Position numbers and translations under genes: made by a program. Positions 53,416 through 60,232 of a DNA stretch of 64,000 bases are shown one piece after another. The stretch is from an uncultured Clostridium sp. (GTDB lineage: Bacteria > Bacillota > Clostridia > Oscillospirales > Acutalibacteraceae). The stretch is from positions 15,546 to 79,545 of the forward strand of contig CABRLN010000007.1 in assembly GCA_902471875.1 (NCBI GenBank). Direction: 5' to 3'. How positions within the stretch are numbered: position 1 is the first letter of the stretch; the number at the start of each line of letters is the position of its first letter. The notes beneath the pieces were generated by a model, which saw only the letters and a list, made by a program, of their open reading frames with translations, did not search any database and was not told where the DNA came from.

Positions 53416-53730
53416 TTAGTTTATGTTATCAATTAACATATCAACCATATTGTCTATTGAATTGTCATTCCATTCTTTACATACAACATTAAGTATTGTT
53501 TTTTCTAACGCTTTTTTAATGGAATTATTATTAGTATATAACAGTAAAACCAACAGTTGATAAAAACCGTTGTTTTTTAGGTTGCGTATTACTTCCTTAA
53601 ACTCCTGCTCCTGCAATATATCTTCTTCAGTAAGAGCCCATTTAATTTCAATCCATTGGTTAGGGTTATTACTAATCCACTGCAAAAGTCTTTTTGTGTC
53701 GTCCATTCTTACCTTTTCACGCTGTTCCAT
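53416..53730 (-). CDS. Small soluble protein, function unknown
   Basis: 104 residues, not recognised. AAAGGAG stands 8 bases before the ATG, supporting the start. It looks fully alpha-helical: LLQWISNNPNQWIEIKWAL, then FKEVIRNLKNNGFYQLLVLL, and an acidic Asn-rich end. No metal or catalytic motif. It precedes recQ on the same strand, so they may share a transcript. Confidence 0.65.
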   Translation of the reverse strand: MEQREKVRMDDTKRLLQWISNNPNQWIEIKWALTEEDILQEQEFKEVIRNLKNNGFYQLLVLLLYTNNNSIKKALEKTILNVVCKEWNDNSIDNMVDMLIDNIN

Positions 53731-53940
53731 TGCTTTTATTCTCCTTTAATTTGTATAAAAATTCTAGAGTTATAACTCTCCGTTCCAATTATAACATGAA
53801 AATAAATTTACATGGTGACTGTAGGGTCACAACCATAAAATTTTTTTGCAATGGTTTTTCCAAGATGTAAATACCGGCAATAATTTAATATATAAGATAA
53901 ATAATTATGACTTTTTTTATTTAATACTCAACCTATGTAG

Positions 53941-54555
53941 TTACTTATAAGCTATAAGGCAATACGCCTTGTCTTTGCTTATTTCTTCAAGCTTAATGTC
54001 CGAAAAACCCATATTTTCAACTCGCTTTATCATTTCGGCTGTAGAATATTTTGCAAAATGGTACTTTGTGTAACTGCCAACGCTGTTAAGCCATTTGTCG
54101 GTATAAAAAGCATTGGCAAACACCCCGCCGTTTTTTAAAATTCTTTTAATTTCTTCGTAACCTTGTTCTAAATTATCCCAAAAATAAACAGTGTTTACAG
54201 TATAAATAAAGTCAAAAGTGTCACTGTTAAATTCAGTATTGCTTACATCAGCTATTGACAGCTTCATTTTTCCGCTGTCAATAGCCTTTTTATTTTTCTT
54301 AACTGCCTGTACCAGCATATCTTCAGAAATTTCAATGCCGTAAAGGTTGGCATTGCTGTTTTTTGAAAGTTTGCTTAGTAAATATCCGTTGCCAAAGCCT
54401 ATGTCAAGTACATTTTTAGGTTTTAAGCTATTAAAACATTTTACAACGCTTGCATACTGCTGTTTGTTAAGCATATTCATAAATAATGTTGAAAGCTTTC
54501 CACCCAAGCCCTGGGGCTTGGCAAACTGTGAACCTATATATTTGAATATACCCAT
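53941..54555 (-). CDS. SAM-dependent methyltransferase at the end of the pan operon
   Basis: 204 residues from the ATG at 54555, two bases after the panD stop. SAM site VLDIGFGNGYLLSKLS, acidic residue in NLYGIEISEDML, and FDFIYTVNTVYFWDNLEQGY. Methyltransf_11/25 type. Substrate unknown; it has no established part in pantothenate synthesis. Coupling to panD suggests co-expression only. Confidence 0.85.
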   Translation of the reverse strand: MGIFKYIGSQFAKPQGLGGKLSTLFMNMLNKQQYASVVKCFNSLKPKNVLDIGFGNGYLLSKLSKNSNANLYGIEISEDMLVQAVKKNKKAIDSGKMKLSIADVSNTEFNSDTFDFIYTVNTVYFWDNLEQGYEEIKRILKNGGVFANAFYTDKWLNSVGSYTKYHFAKYSTAEMIKRVENMGFSDIKLEEISKDKAYCLIAYK

Positions 54556-54557
54556 AA

Positions 54558-54953
54558 TTAAATACAATCCTTACTTAAAACGCCGTACTTTTCATAGTTA
54601 GCTGTTTTTACAATTTTATTTTCTTCGTTGACAAAAACCACCTTTGGCTTGTGTGCTTTAACCTCTTGTTCATCAAGCTGGCAGTACGCCATTATAATAA
54701 TATGGTCGCCTTTTTGCACACAGCGTGCCGCTGCACCGTTAAGGCAAATCATGCCCGAATTCGGCTTACCTGCAATAGTATATGTTTCAAAACGGTTGCC
54801 GTTTTCTATGTCAACAATTTGCACCTTTTCATATTCATAAATACCAGCTGACTCCATTAGTACAGGGTCAACTGTAATGCTGCCTATATAATTCAACTCT
54901 GCCTGCTTTACAACAGCACGGTGAATTTTTCCTTTTAACATTGTAACCTGCAT
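54558..54953 (-). CDS. panD: Aspartate 1-decarboxylase
   Basis: Makes beta-alanine from aspartate; pyruvoyl enzyme made by self-cleavage. With the ATG at 54953 (AAGG upstream) the protein is 131 residues and the cleavage site Gly24-Ser25 in YIGSITVD has the same numbers as in E. coli PanD; the longer in-frame start would overlap panC. TMLKGKIHRAVV and NGAAARCVQKGDHIIIMAY are typical. Fourth gene of the operon. Confidence 0.96.
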   Translation of the reverse strand: MQVTMLKGKIHRAVVKQAELNYIGSITVDPVLMESAGIYEYEKVQIVDIENGNRFETYTIAGKPNSGMICLNGAAARCVQKGDHIIIMAYCQLDEQEVKAHKPKVVFVNEENKIVKTANYEKYGVLSKDCI

Positions 54954-54975
54954 ATTTATCAGCCTTTCAAATAAA

Positions 54976-55833
54976 TTATTTTTCTGTACCTTTTTCAATA
55001 ATAAAATTATCAATTAGCCTTGTTTTGCCTATATAAACGGCAACTGCTACAAGAATGTCACCGTCAACCTTATTAACAATTTGAATGTTAGGAAAGCTGA
55101 CAGCTTGTACATAGTCTATTTTAGCAAGAGGTTCGCCGTTAATAATCTGTGTTATTTTGTCAACAACAGCTTGGGCACTTGTTTCGCCGTTAAGTACAAG
55201 CTTTTTGCCCTCTTCAAGAGCCTTGTGCAAAACCACGGCAGCCTTACGTTCTTCTGCATTCAAATAGGTGTTGCGGGAGCTTTTTGCCAAGCCGTCAGCC
55301 TCACGCACAATAGGACAGCCTACAATTTCAATGTCAAAGTTTAAATCCCTAACCATTCTTTTTATAACAGCCAATTGCTGAGCGTCCTTTTGACCAAAAT
55401 ATGCTTTGTGGGGTGCAACAATTAAAAACAGCTTTGAAACAACTGTGCAAACCCCTTTAAAATGTATTGGTCTGCTTTTGCCGCACAGCTCGTCCGACGG
55501 GCCAGTAATGTCAACAAATGTTGAAAAGTCTTTGCAGTACATTTCTTCGGCTGTAGGGTGAAATATAATGTCTGCACCTGCTTCTTCGCAAACCTTTGCA
55601 TCTCTGTTAATATCCCTTGGGTAGCTTGCAAGGTCCTCTTTTGGACCAAACTGAATAGGGTTTACAAAGTCGCTTACAACTACCTTGTCATTTTCTTTAC
55701 TTGCTCTTTTAATAAGGCTTGCGTGGCCCTCGTGCAAATAACCCATTGTAGGCACCAAGCCTACGGTTAAGCCCTGTTTTTTCCAAGCTTTTACACATTC
55801 TCTTACTTCATTTATAGTATTAACAATTTTCAT
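54976..55833 (-). CDS. panC: Pantothenate synthetase
   Basis: Joins pantoate and beta-alanine with ATP. 285 residues: VPTMGYLHEGHASLIKRA with the HxGH motif, NPIQFGPKEDLASYPRD, YFGQKDAQQL and READGLAKSSRNTYL. Between panB (10 bases) and panD (22 bases). Confidence 0.97.
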   Translation of the reverse strand: MKIVNTINEVRECVKAWKKQGLTVGLVPTMGYLHEGHASLIKRASKENDKVVVSDFVNPIQFGPKEDLASYPRDINRDAKVCEEAGADIIFHPTAEEMYCKDFSTFVDITGPSDELCGKSRPIHFKGVCTVVSKLFLIVAPHKAYFGQKDAQQLAVIKRMVRDLNFDIEIVGCPIVREADGLAKSSRNTYLNAEERKAAVVLHKALEEGKKLVLNGETSAQAVVDKITQIINGEPLAKIDYVQAVSFPNIQIVNKVDGDILVAVAVYIGKTRLIDNFIIEKGTEK

Positions 55834-55843
55834 TTTTATCTCC

Positions 55844-56671
55844 TTAGTACAGCTTGTCTATAATTTCGTCATCTATTGTATAGATATGCTCGTTTGACGG
55901 AAATTGCCCGTTCTGCATATCGTCAATATAAGCTTTAAATGCTGTTTGCATAACCTCACCTACATTTGCGAATTTTTTAACAAACTTTGGTGTAAAGTCA
56001 GAAAACATTCCAAGCATATCCTGATAAACAAGCACCTGACCGTCACAGTCGGCACCTGCACCTATACCAATGGTAGATATTGAAAGCTCGTTTGTAATTT
56101 TTTTTGCCAGCTTTGCCGGTACACATTCAAGCACTATTGCAAAAGCACCTGCCTGCTGTAATGCACGGGCATCATCAAGAAGCTTTTGTGCGGCATCTTC
56201 GGTCTTGCCCTGTACCCTGTGTCCGCCCAGTGTATTAATATGCTGGGGTGTTAGCCCCAAGTGACCCATTACGGGTATGCCTGCATTTGTTATTGCCGTA
56301 ACTTGCGGACAAATATCCTTGCCGCCCTCAAGCTTTACAGCGTTGGCTCTGCCCTCTTTCATAAGTCTGCCTGCATTTATAACAGCGTCATACACCGAGG
56401 TTTGGTATGACATAAAGGGCATATCAACAACAACCATTGCATTTTTTGCACCTCTTGCAACTGCGGCACTGTGGTGTATCATATCCTGCATTGTAACAGA
56501 AATTGTATCTTCATAGCCAAGCATAACATTACCCAGTGAATCTCCCACCAAAATAGCGTTTATGCCTGCTTTGTCCATTAGCTTTGCTGTTGAATAGTCG
56601 TAGGCAGTAAGCATACTTATTTTTTTGCCCTCTGCCTTACTTTGTTTAAATGTAATTACTGTATTTTTCAC
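55844..56671 (-). CDS. panB: 3-methyl-2-oxobutanoate hydroxymethyltransferase
   Basis: Transfers a one-carbon unit to ketoisovalerate to give ketopantoate. 275 residues: SMLTAYDYSTAKLMDKAGI, LVGDSLGNVMLGYEDT, VKLEGG, GHLGLTPQHINTLGG and GIGAGADCDGQVLVYQD. Its ATG overlaps the stop of the upstream reductase gene by 4 bases. Confidence 0.97.
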   Translation of the reverse strand: MKNTVITFKQSKAEGKKISMLTAYDYSTAKLMDKAGINAILVGDSLGNVMLGYEDTISVTMQDMIHHSAAVARGAKNAMVVVDMPFMSYQTSVYDAVINAGRLMKEGRANAVKLEGGKDICPQVTAITNAGIPVMGHLGLTPQHINTLGGHRVQGKTEDAAQKLLDDARALQQAGAFAIVLECVPAKLAKKITNELSISTIGIGAGADCDGQVLVYQDMLGMFSDFTPKFVKKFANVGEVMQTAFKAYIDDMQNGQFPSNEHIYTIDDEIIDKLY

Positions 56672-57528
56672 TTTTGCAGCTCCTTTTCAATTTGCGAATA
56701 TTTCTGAAAGCCCGGTTCGTTATAATTTTTTCTTTCCGCAATATTTAGTATTTGCTTACCCAGTGCTTTATATATATCCTTTCGTTCGCTGTCTAAAACC
56801 TCAAGATGTTTTACAACAGTGGCAACATCTCCTCTTTCAATAGGACCTGTAAGGGCATTTTCTACACCGTTTTCCAGTGCTTCGCTTAAATTGTTAAGCA
56901 TTAAAGGCTTTAAAAACCTGTAAGCCTCCTGCTGTGAAAAGCCGCATTCCTGCAATATTTCCAACGATGTTCCAAGCAAACCTAAAAGATGATTGCTTGC
57001 CATAGACGCCGCCGCATGGTAAAGCGGTTTTTTTGACTTGTTAATAAAGCACACCCTGTTACCATTGTAACTAAAAAGCTCTGAAACCTTGTCTAAAAAT
57101 ATAGGATGACCCTCAAGCGTAAATACAATATTTTTTAAATTTTTATAAGAGTCAAACCTATTACTAAAAGCATACACAGGGTGTACGCTGCCAACATATG
57201 CACCGTAGCTTTCGGCACCTGTAAAAACATCAGAAGATATTGAGCCGCTAAAATGACAAATAATCTTATTTTCTATCAAACTCTTGTCAATACAATCCCA
57301 AACCTTGCCAATTGCACTGTCTTGTACAGAAACAAACAGGGTATTGCTTGACCTAACTAAATCTGAAAGCTCTTCAAAAGCCTTCGTGTTACAAAAATTG
57401 GCGGCTTCAGCTGCTTTTTCATAGCTGCTGTTATAAAAGCCTGTTAATTCGTCAATATCAGAATTAACTGTAATATATTTGCCAATAGAGCAACCAACCC
57501 TACCGGCACCAATAATGCCAATTTTCAT
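56668..57528 (-). CDS. panG: Rossmann/DUF2520 protein, probable PanG-type ketopantoate reductase
   Basis: 286 residues. N-terminal NAD(P) site GIIGAGRVGCSIGKYI; HFSGSISSDVF and VHPVYAF in the middle; a DUF2520 helical C-terminal domain (PLYHAAASMASNHLLGLLG, LSEALENGVENALTGPIERGD). It differs from classical PanE. It begins the pan operon and overlaps panB by 4 bases, where a ketopantoate reductase is the missing step; a PanG class with this role is known from Francisella and some Firmicutes. That this gene is PanG is inferred from domain and context. GGAGGTGATAAC ribosome site. Confidence 0.75.
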   Translation of the reverse strand: MKIGIIGAGRVGCSIGKYITVNSDIDELTGFYNSSYEKAAEAANFCNTKAFEELSDLVRSSNTLFVSVQDSAIGKVWDCIDKSLIENKIICHFSGSISSDVFTGAESYGAYVGSVHPVYAFSNRFDSYKNLKNIVFTLEGHPIFLDKVSELFSYNGNRVCFINKSKKPLYHAAASMASNHLLGLLGTSLEILQECGFSQQEAYRFLKPLMLNNLSEALENGVENALTGPIERGDVATVVKHLEVLDSERKDIYKALGKQILNIAERKNYNEPGFQKYSQIEKELQK

Positions 57529-57600
57529 GTTATCACCTCCGTAAAATATTGTGACAACATCTTTCTGATGCAGTTTCTGTGCGAATACTACTCATCGTAA

Positions 57601-57629
57601 ATAATATCACATAACTCAAATTACATCAA
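57601..57629 (-). promoter_or_regulatory. pan operon promoter
   Basis: Minus strand TTGATG (57629-57624), 17-base spacer, TATTAT (57606-57601) with an extended TGA. Confidence 0.75.
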
Positions 57630-57742
57630 TAAATAACGTCAAAAAATATATACAAACATATGGCAATACTGACAAATTTAAAGTGCATTTTTATGTTATA
57701 AGTATATGCTAATAAAATATATGAATATTATACATAAAAATA

Positions 57743-57770
57743 GTACAGCATTACTAATGCATTGCTGTAC
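57743..57770 (-). terminator. Orphan hairpin with T tail on the minus strand
   Basis: GTACAGCA (57743-57750) pairs with TGCTGTAC (57763-57770); on the minus strand it is followed by TATTTTTATG. No minus-strand gene ends here, so it may end a small RNA or be an attenuator remnant. Confidence 0.4.
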
Positions 57771-57933
57771 CATAGTTAATTGTTTTTGCCAACCTATTAA
57801 TAATTTTAAATTTTTTATTTTGTAATTTCGTCAGACTATACCTATCATAAAAAGAAATTTTATCTATAGTCGAATATTTCACCACTGTTTACAAAAACTA
57901 CAAATAAATAGTACAGAAAGAGAGTAGAAATAT

Positions 57934-58296
57934 ATGATAATGGACTATATAAACGCCTTTTGGGTAGGCGGACTTATATGCGTTATAGGTCAAATACTTA
58001 TTGATAAAACCAAGCTTACACCTGCCAGAATACTGGTTAGCTTTGTAGTGCTTGGCGTGGTACTAACCGCTGTAGGAATTTACAAGCCAATTGTTGAGTT
58101 TGCCGGTGCAGGTGCAACTGTACCGTTATGCGGATTTGGCTACACAATGGCTGAGGGCGTTAAAGAGGCTATTGTTAACGATGGCGCTTTAGGCATTATA
58201 ACAGGCGGTGTAACGGCCGCCGCCGCAGGAATTGCCTCTGCAATAGTATTTGGCTATTTATTTGCTTTAATTACAAAGCAAAGAGATAAAAGCTGA
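57934..58296 (+). CDS. spoVAE: Stage V sporulation protein AE
   Basis: Membrane protein of the SpoVA channel that moves dipicolinic acid into spores and out on germination. 120 residues, full length. AFWVGGLICVIGQILIDKTK, TPARILVSFVVLGVVLTAVG and the conserved VEFAGAGATVPLCGFGYTMA are diagnostic. The usual neighbours spoVAC and spoVAD are not beside it, so it is an orphan copy or a dispersed locus. It shows the organism comes from a spore-forming lineage. Confidence 0.93.
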   Translation: MIMDYINAFWVGGLICVIGQILIDKTKLTPARILVSFVVLGVVLTAVGIYKPIVEFAGAGATVPLCGFGYTMAEGVKEAIVNDGALGIITGGVTAAAAGIASAIVFGYLFALITKQRDKS

Positions 58297-58335
58297 TAAA
58301 TAATAAGTTTTATTAGCAACATAAAGAATTAATAA

Positions 58336-58383
58336 AAAATCCACACCACAGGTTCATTATAGCTATAGTGTGGATTTTTTGTT
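58336..58383 (+). terminator. Terminator after spoVAE
   Basis: AAAATCCACAC (58336-58346) pairs with GTGTGGATTTT (58368-58378), tail TTTT; convergent with the next gene and probably used by both. Confidence 0.85.
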
Positions 58384-58838
58384 TACTTTTCTAAATTTAA
58401 ATATTCCTCTAATATTTCTGCTGCATCCTTACATAGTAATGGACAAGGACGCTTTTTATAATATTCGTTTGTACGTTGGCTTGGTACAGGGTTAGTTTCT
58501 TCTTTTGGCTTTAAACCTAATAACTCAGCACAAATTATAGAGCCGTTTTGCTCTTTAAATTTATTCAGCAAGGCTTGCACCATAGCATAGGTTTCTTTTT
58601 TACCATTATTATCAGTCGGCTGACTGTAACCCTTTAAAAGATTAGCCGCCATTAGCATGCCCGTTACCGTTCCACACACATTTCTTGTTCTGCCAATTCC
58701 GCCGCCAAAACCCGAAGCTATTAACGACGCTGTTTCGTCATCTAATCCTGTTAAATCACTAAAAGCAAGCAAAACAGACTGTGTGCAGTTGTAGCCATTC
58801 ATAAAATAATCATAAGCCTTTTGTCCTCTTTGACTCAT
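58383..58838 (-). CDS. C_GCAxxG-type putative redox protein
   Basis: 151 residues from the ATG at 58838 (AAGGTGG 8 bases upstream; an in-frame GTG inside that site is rejected). Conserved GYNCTQSVLLAF with a Cys near the N-terminus, GFGGGIGRTRNVCGTVTGML with the second Cys, and the later CAELLG and RPCPLLC. This is the C_GCAxxG_C_C family, thought to bind metal or cycle thiols. The family's core GCA is CGTVTG here. Cytosolic; partner unknown. Confidence 0.85.
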   Translation of the reverse strand: MSQRGQKAYDYFMNGYNCTQSVLLAFSDLTGLDDETASLIASGFGGGIGRTRNVCGTVTGMLMAANLLKGYSQPTDNNGKKETYAMVQALLNKFKEQNGSIICAELLGLKPKEETNPVPSQRTNEYYKKRPCPLLCKDAAEILEEYLNLEK

Positions 58839-58868
58839 ATATAATACCACCTTAAATCAATATAAAAC

Positions 58869-58894
58869 AATAGCACAGCCACTACTGTGCTATT
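58869..58894 (-). terminator. Terminator of the CorC-like gene
   Basis: Perfect 10-bp stem AATAGCACAG / CTGTGCTATT (58869-58878, 58885-58894), followed on the minus strand by GTTTTATATT. Confidence 0.85.
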
Positions 58895-58905
58895 TATTAT
58901 CAAAT

Positions 58906-59772
58906 TTATTGTTCTTCAGGTAAAAGTTCAACCAATACCTTTACAATGCGTCGTTTTTCAACATTTGCAACAGTAAACTTTACATTTTCAAACTCTACCA
59001 CAGGGCGTTCGCCCTCAATTGGTATTTTTCCTAATTTATCTAACACTAAGCCTGCAATAGTGTCGTACTCCTCTTCCGGCAATTGCGAGCCTAAAAGCTG
59101 ATTAACCTCGTCAACACCTGCGGAGGCGTCAAACGAATAAATTTTTTCTGTAATCCTATGTACCTCTTCCTCTTCATGGTCAAATTCGTCCTGAATATTA
59201 CCCATAATTGCTTCAATTAAGTCTTCTAACGAAACCAAACCGTCAGTGCCGCCATATTCATCTACCACAATAGCTATCTGTGTTTTTTCTGCTATCATTT
59301 CAGCAAACAGCTCACTGCATTTTTTTGAGCTTGGTACATAAAATACCTCTCGGGTAATATCTGTAAGCTTAAAATCAGCGGGAACATCATTAAAAACAAA
59401 TCTTAACAAATCTTTAGCATATAATATGCCAACAATATTGTCGGTATCCTCGTGGTAAACAGGAATTCTTGAATAACCAGACTCCATTATTTTATTAACC
59501 ACCAACGGCAGAGGGTCTGTATCCTCACAAGCAATAAAATCGTTTCTGTGGGTCATAATTTCATTTGCAGAAGTGTCGTCAAAGCTAAAAATATTTTCAA
59601 TCATAATTTTGCAATTATTATCTATTAAACCTTTTTCACAGCAAAGGTTAAGCACATTAATTACTTCGTCTTCAGCATCAGTTGCAGACTCAAACTCACC
59701 ATGTCTGAAAATTCTGCTAAATATATTGTTATTTTTTTTAGAGTTTGCCTTTTCAGAATGATCGTCACTCAT
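58906..59772 (-). CDS. CorC/HlyC-like CBS domain protein
   Basis: 288 residues, soluble. A short N-terminal part is followed by a CBS pair (ANEIMTHRNDFIAC, YSRIPVYHEDTDNIVGILYAKDL, IAIVVDEYGGTDGLVSLEDLIE) and a CorC_HlyC C-terminal domain (DTIAGLVLDKLGKIP). The DUF21 membrane domain of larger relatives is absent, so it corresponds to E. coli CorC, a partner of magnesium/cobalt transport. The name hemolysin C is historical. A 21-bp palindrome overlaps its promoter. Confidence 0.9.
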   Translation of the reverse strand: MSDDHSEKANSKKNNNIFSRIFRHGEFESATDAEDEVINVLNLCCEKGLIDNNCKIMIENIFSFDDTSANEIMTHRNDFIACEDTDPLPLVVNKIMESGYSRIPVYHEDTDNIVGILYAKDLLRFVFNDVPADFKLTDITREVFYVPSSKKCSELFAEMIAEKTQIAIVVDEYGGTDGLVSLEDLIEAIMGNIQDEFDHEEEEVHRITEKIYSFDASAGVDEVNQLLGSQLPEEEYDTIAGLVLDKLGKIPIEGERPVVEFENVKFTVANVEKRRIVKVLVELLPEEQ

Positions 59773-59826
59773 TGTAAATTTTTGCTCCTTAAATAGTATA
59801 TTTTAATTATAAAAAAACAATTTATT

Positions 59827-59847
59827 TTATACACTATTAGTGTATAA
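59827..59847. promoter_or_regulatory. 21-bp palindromic operator at the corC promoter
   Basis: TTATACACTA-T-TAGTGTATAA is a perfect 10-1-10 palindrome. It overlaps the likely -10 region (about 15-17 bases downstream of TTGACA at 59867-59862), the position expected of a repressor site. Confidence 0.6.
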
Positions 59848-60119
59848 GAATTTACTGTAATTGTCAAATGATAATGCAAAAATCTTGCATGATATAGCTA
59901 TTAATATTTAATAAAGCATTTGCACAAACAAAAATACATAATTTTACCTTTTGAGTTGTTAAAAATAAACTATAAAAATTATTAATGTAAATATTAGAAA
60001 TTAAATTTACATAATTTATATAAATTTTTTATATTTTATTTATATCAGCAAATACAACATATTTGTGCTGCAGTATCTTAATTTTTACAAAAAAGTAAAT
60101 AATTTTATACTGTTTTTAC

Positions 60120-60148
60120 TTTACACTGCAAAGCAAAAGTGCTAAAAT
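60120..60148 (+). promoter_or_regulatory. nifJ promoter
   Basis: TTTACA (60120-60125), 17-base spacer, extended -10 TGCTAAAAT ending at 60148. Confidence 0.75.
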
Positions 60149-60193
60149 TAATGTAATGTTGAGGTATGTTCTCAACCCATTTTCAGTAGTTCT

Positions 60194-60207
60194 ATACCCT
60201 AGGGTAT
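60194..60207 (+). promoter_or_regulatory. Palindrome in the nifJ leader
   Basis: ATACCCTAGGGTAT, a perfect 14-bp palindrome in the 5' untranslated region, 10 bases before the AGGAGG ribosome site. Could be a repressor operator downstream of the start point or an RNA hairpin. Confidence 0.5.
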
Positions 60208-60232
60208 TTAATTTATAAGGAGGAAAATTTTC

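Larger units (their letters stand above)
57529..57933. other. Divergent region between the pan operon and spoVAE
   Basis: 405 bases holding the panG promoter (57601-57629), a hairpin at 57743-57770, and a 7-bp inverted repeat GACTATA/TATAGTC (57834-57840, 57865-57871) upstream of spoVAE. No confident sporulation-sigma promoter and no further gene recognised. Confidence 0.5.
59773..60232. other. Divergent region between corC-like gene and nifJ
   Basis: 460 very AT-rich bases. Next to corC: a -35 TTGACA (59867-59862 on the minus strand) and a 21-bp palindrome. Next to nifJ: its promoter, a GTTGAG/CTCAAC hairpin (60158-60163, 60171-60176) and the palindrome at 60194-60207. The central 200 bases hold long A/T runs and nothing recognised. 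Confidence 0.6.

Noticed and set aside
58906..59772. Hemolysin
   Set aside because: The name is historical; the protein is a CBS-CorC domain protein without toxin features or membrane domain.
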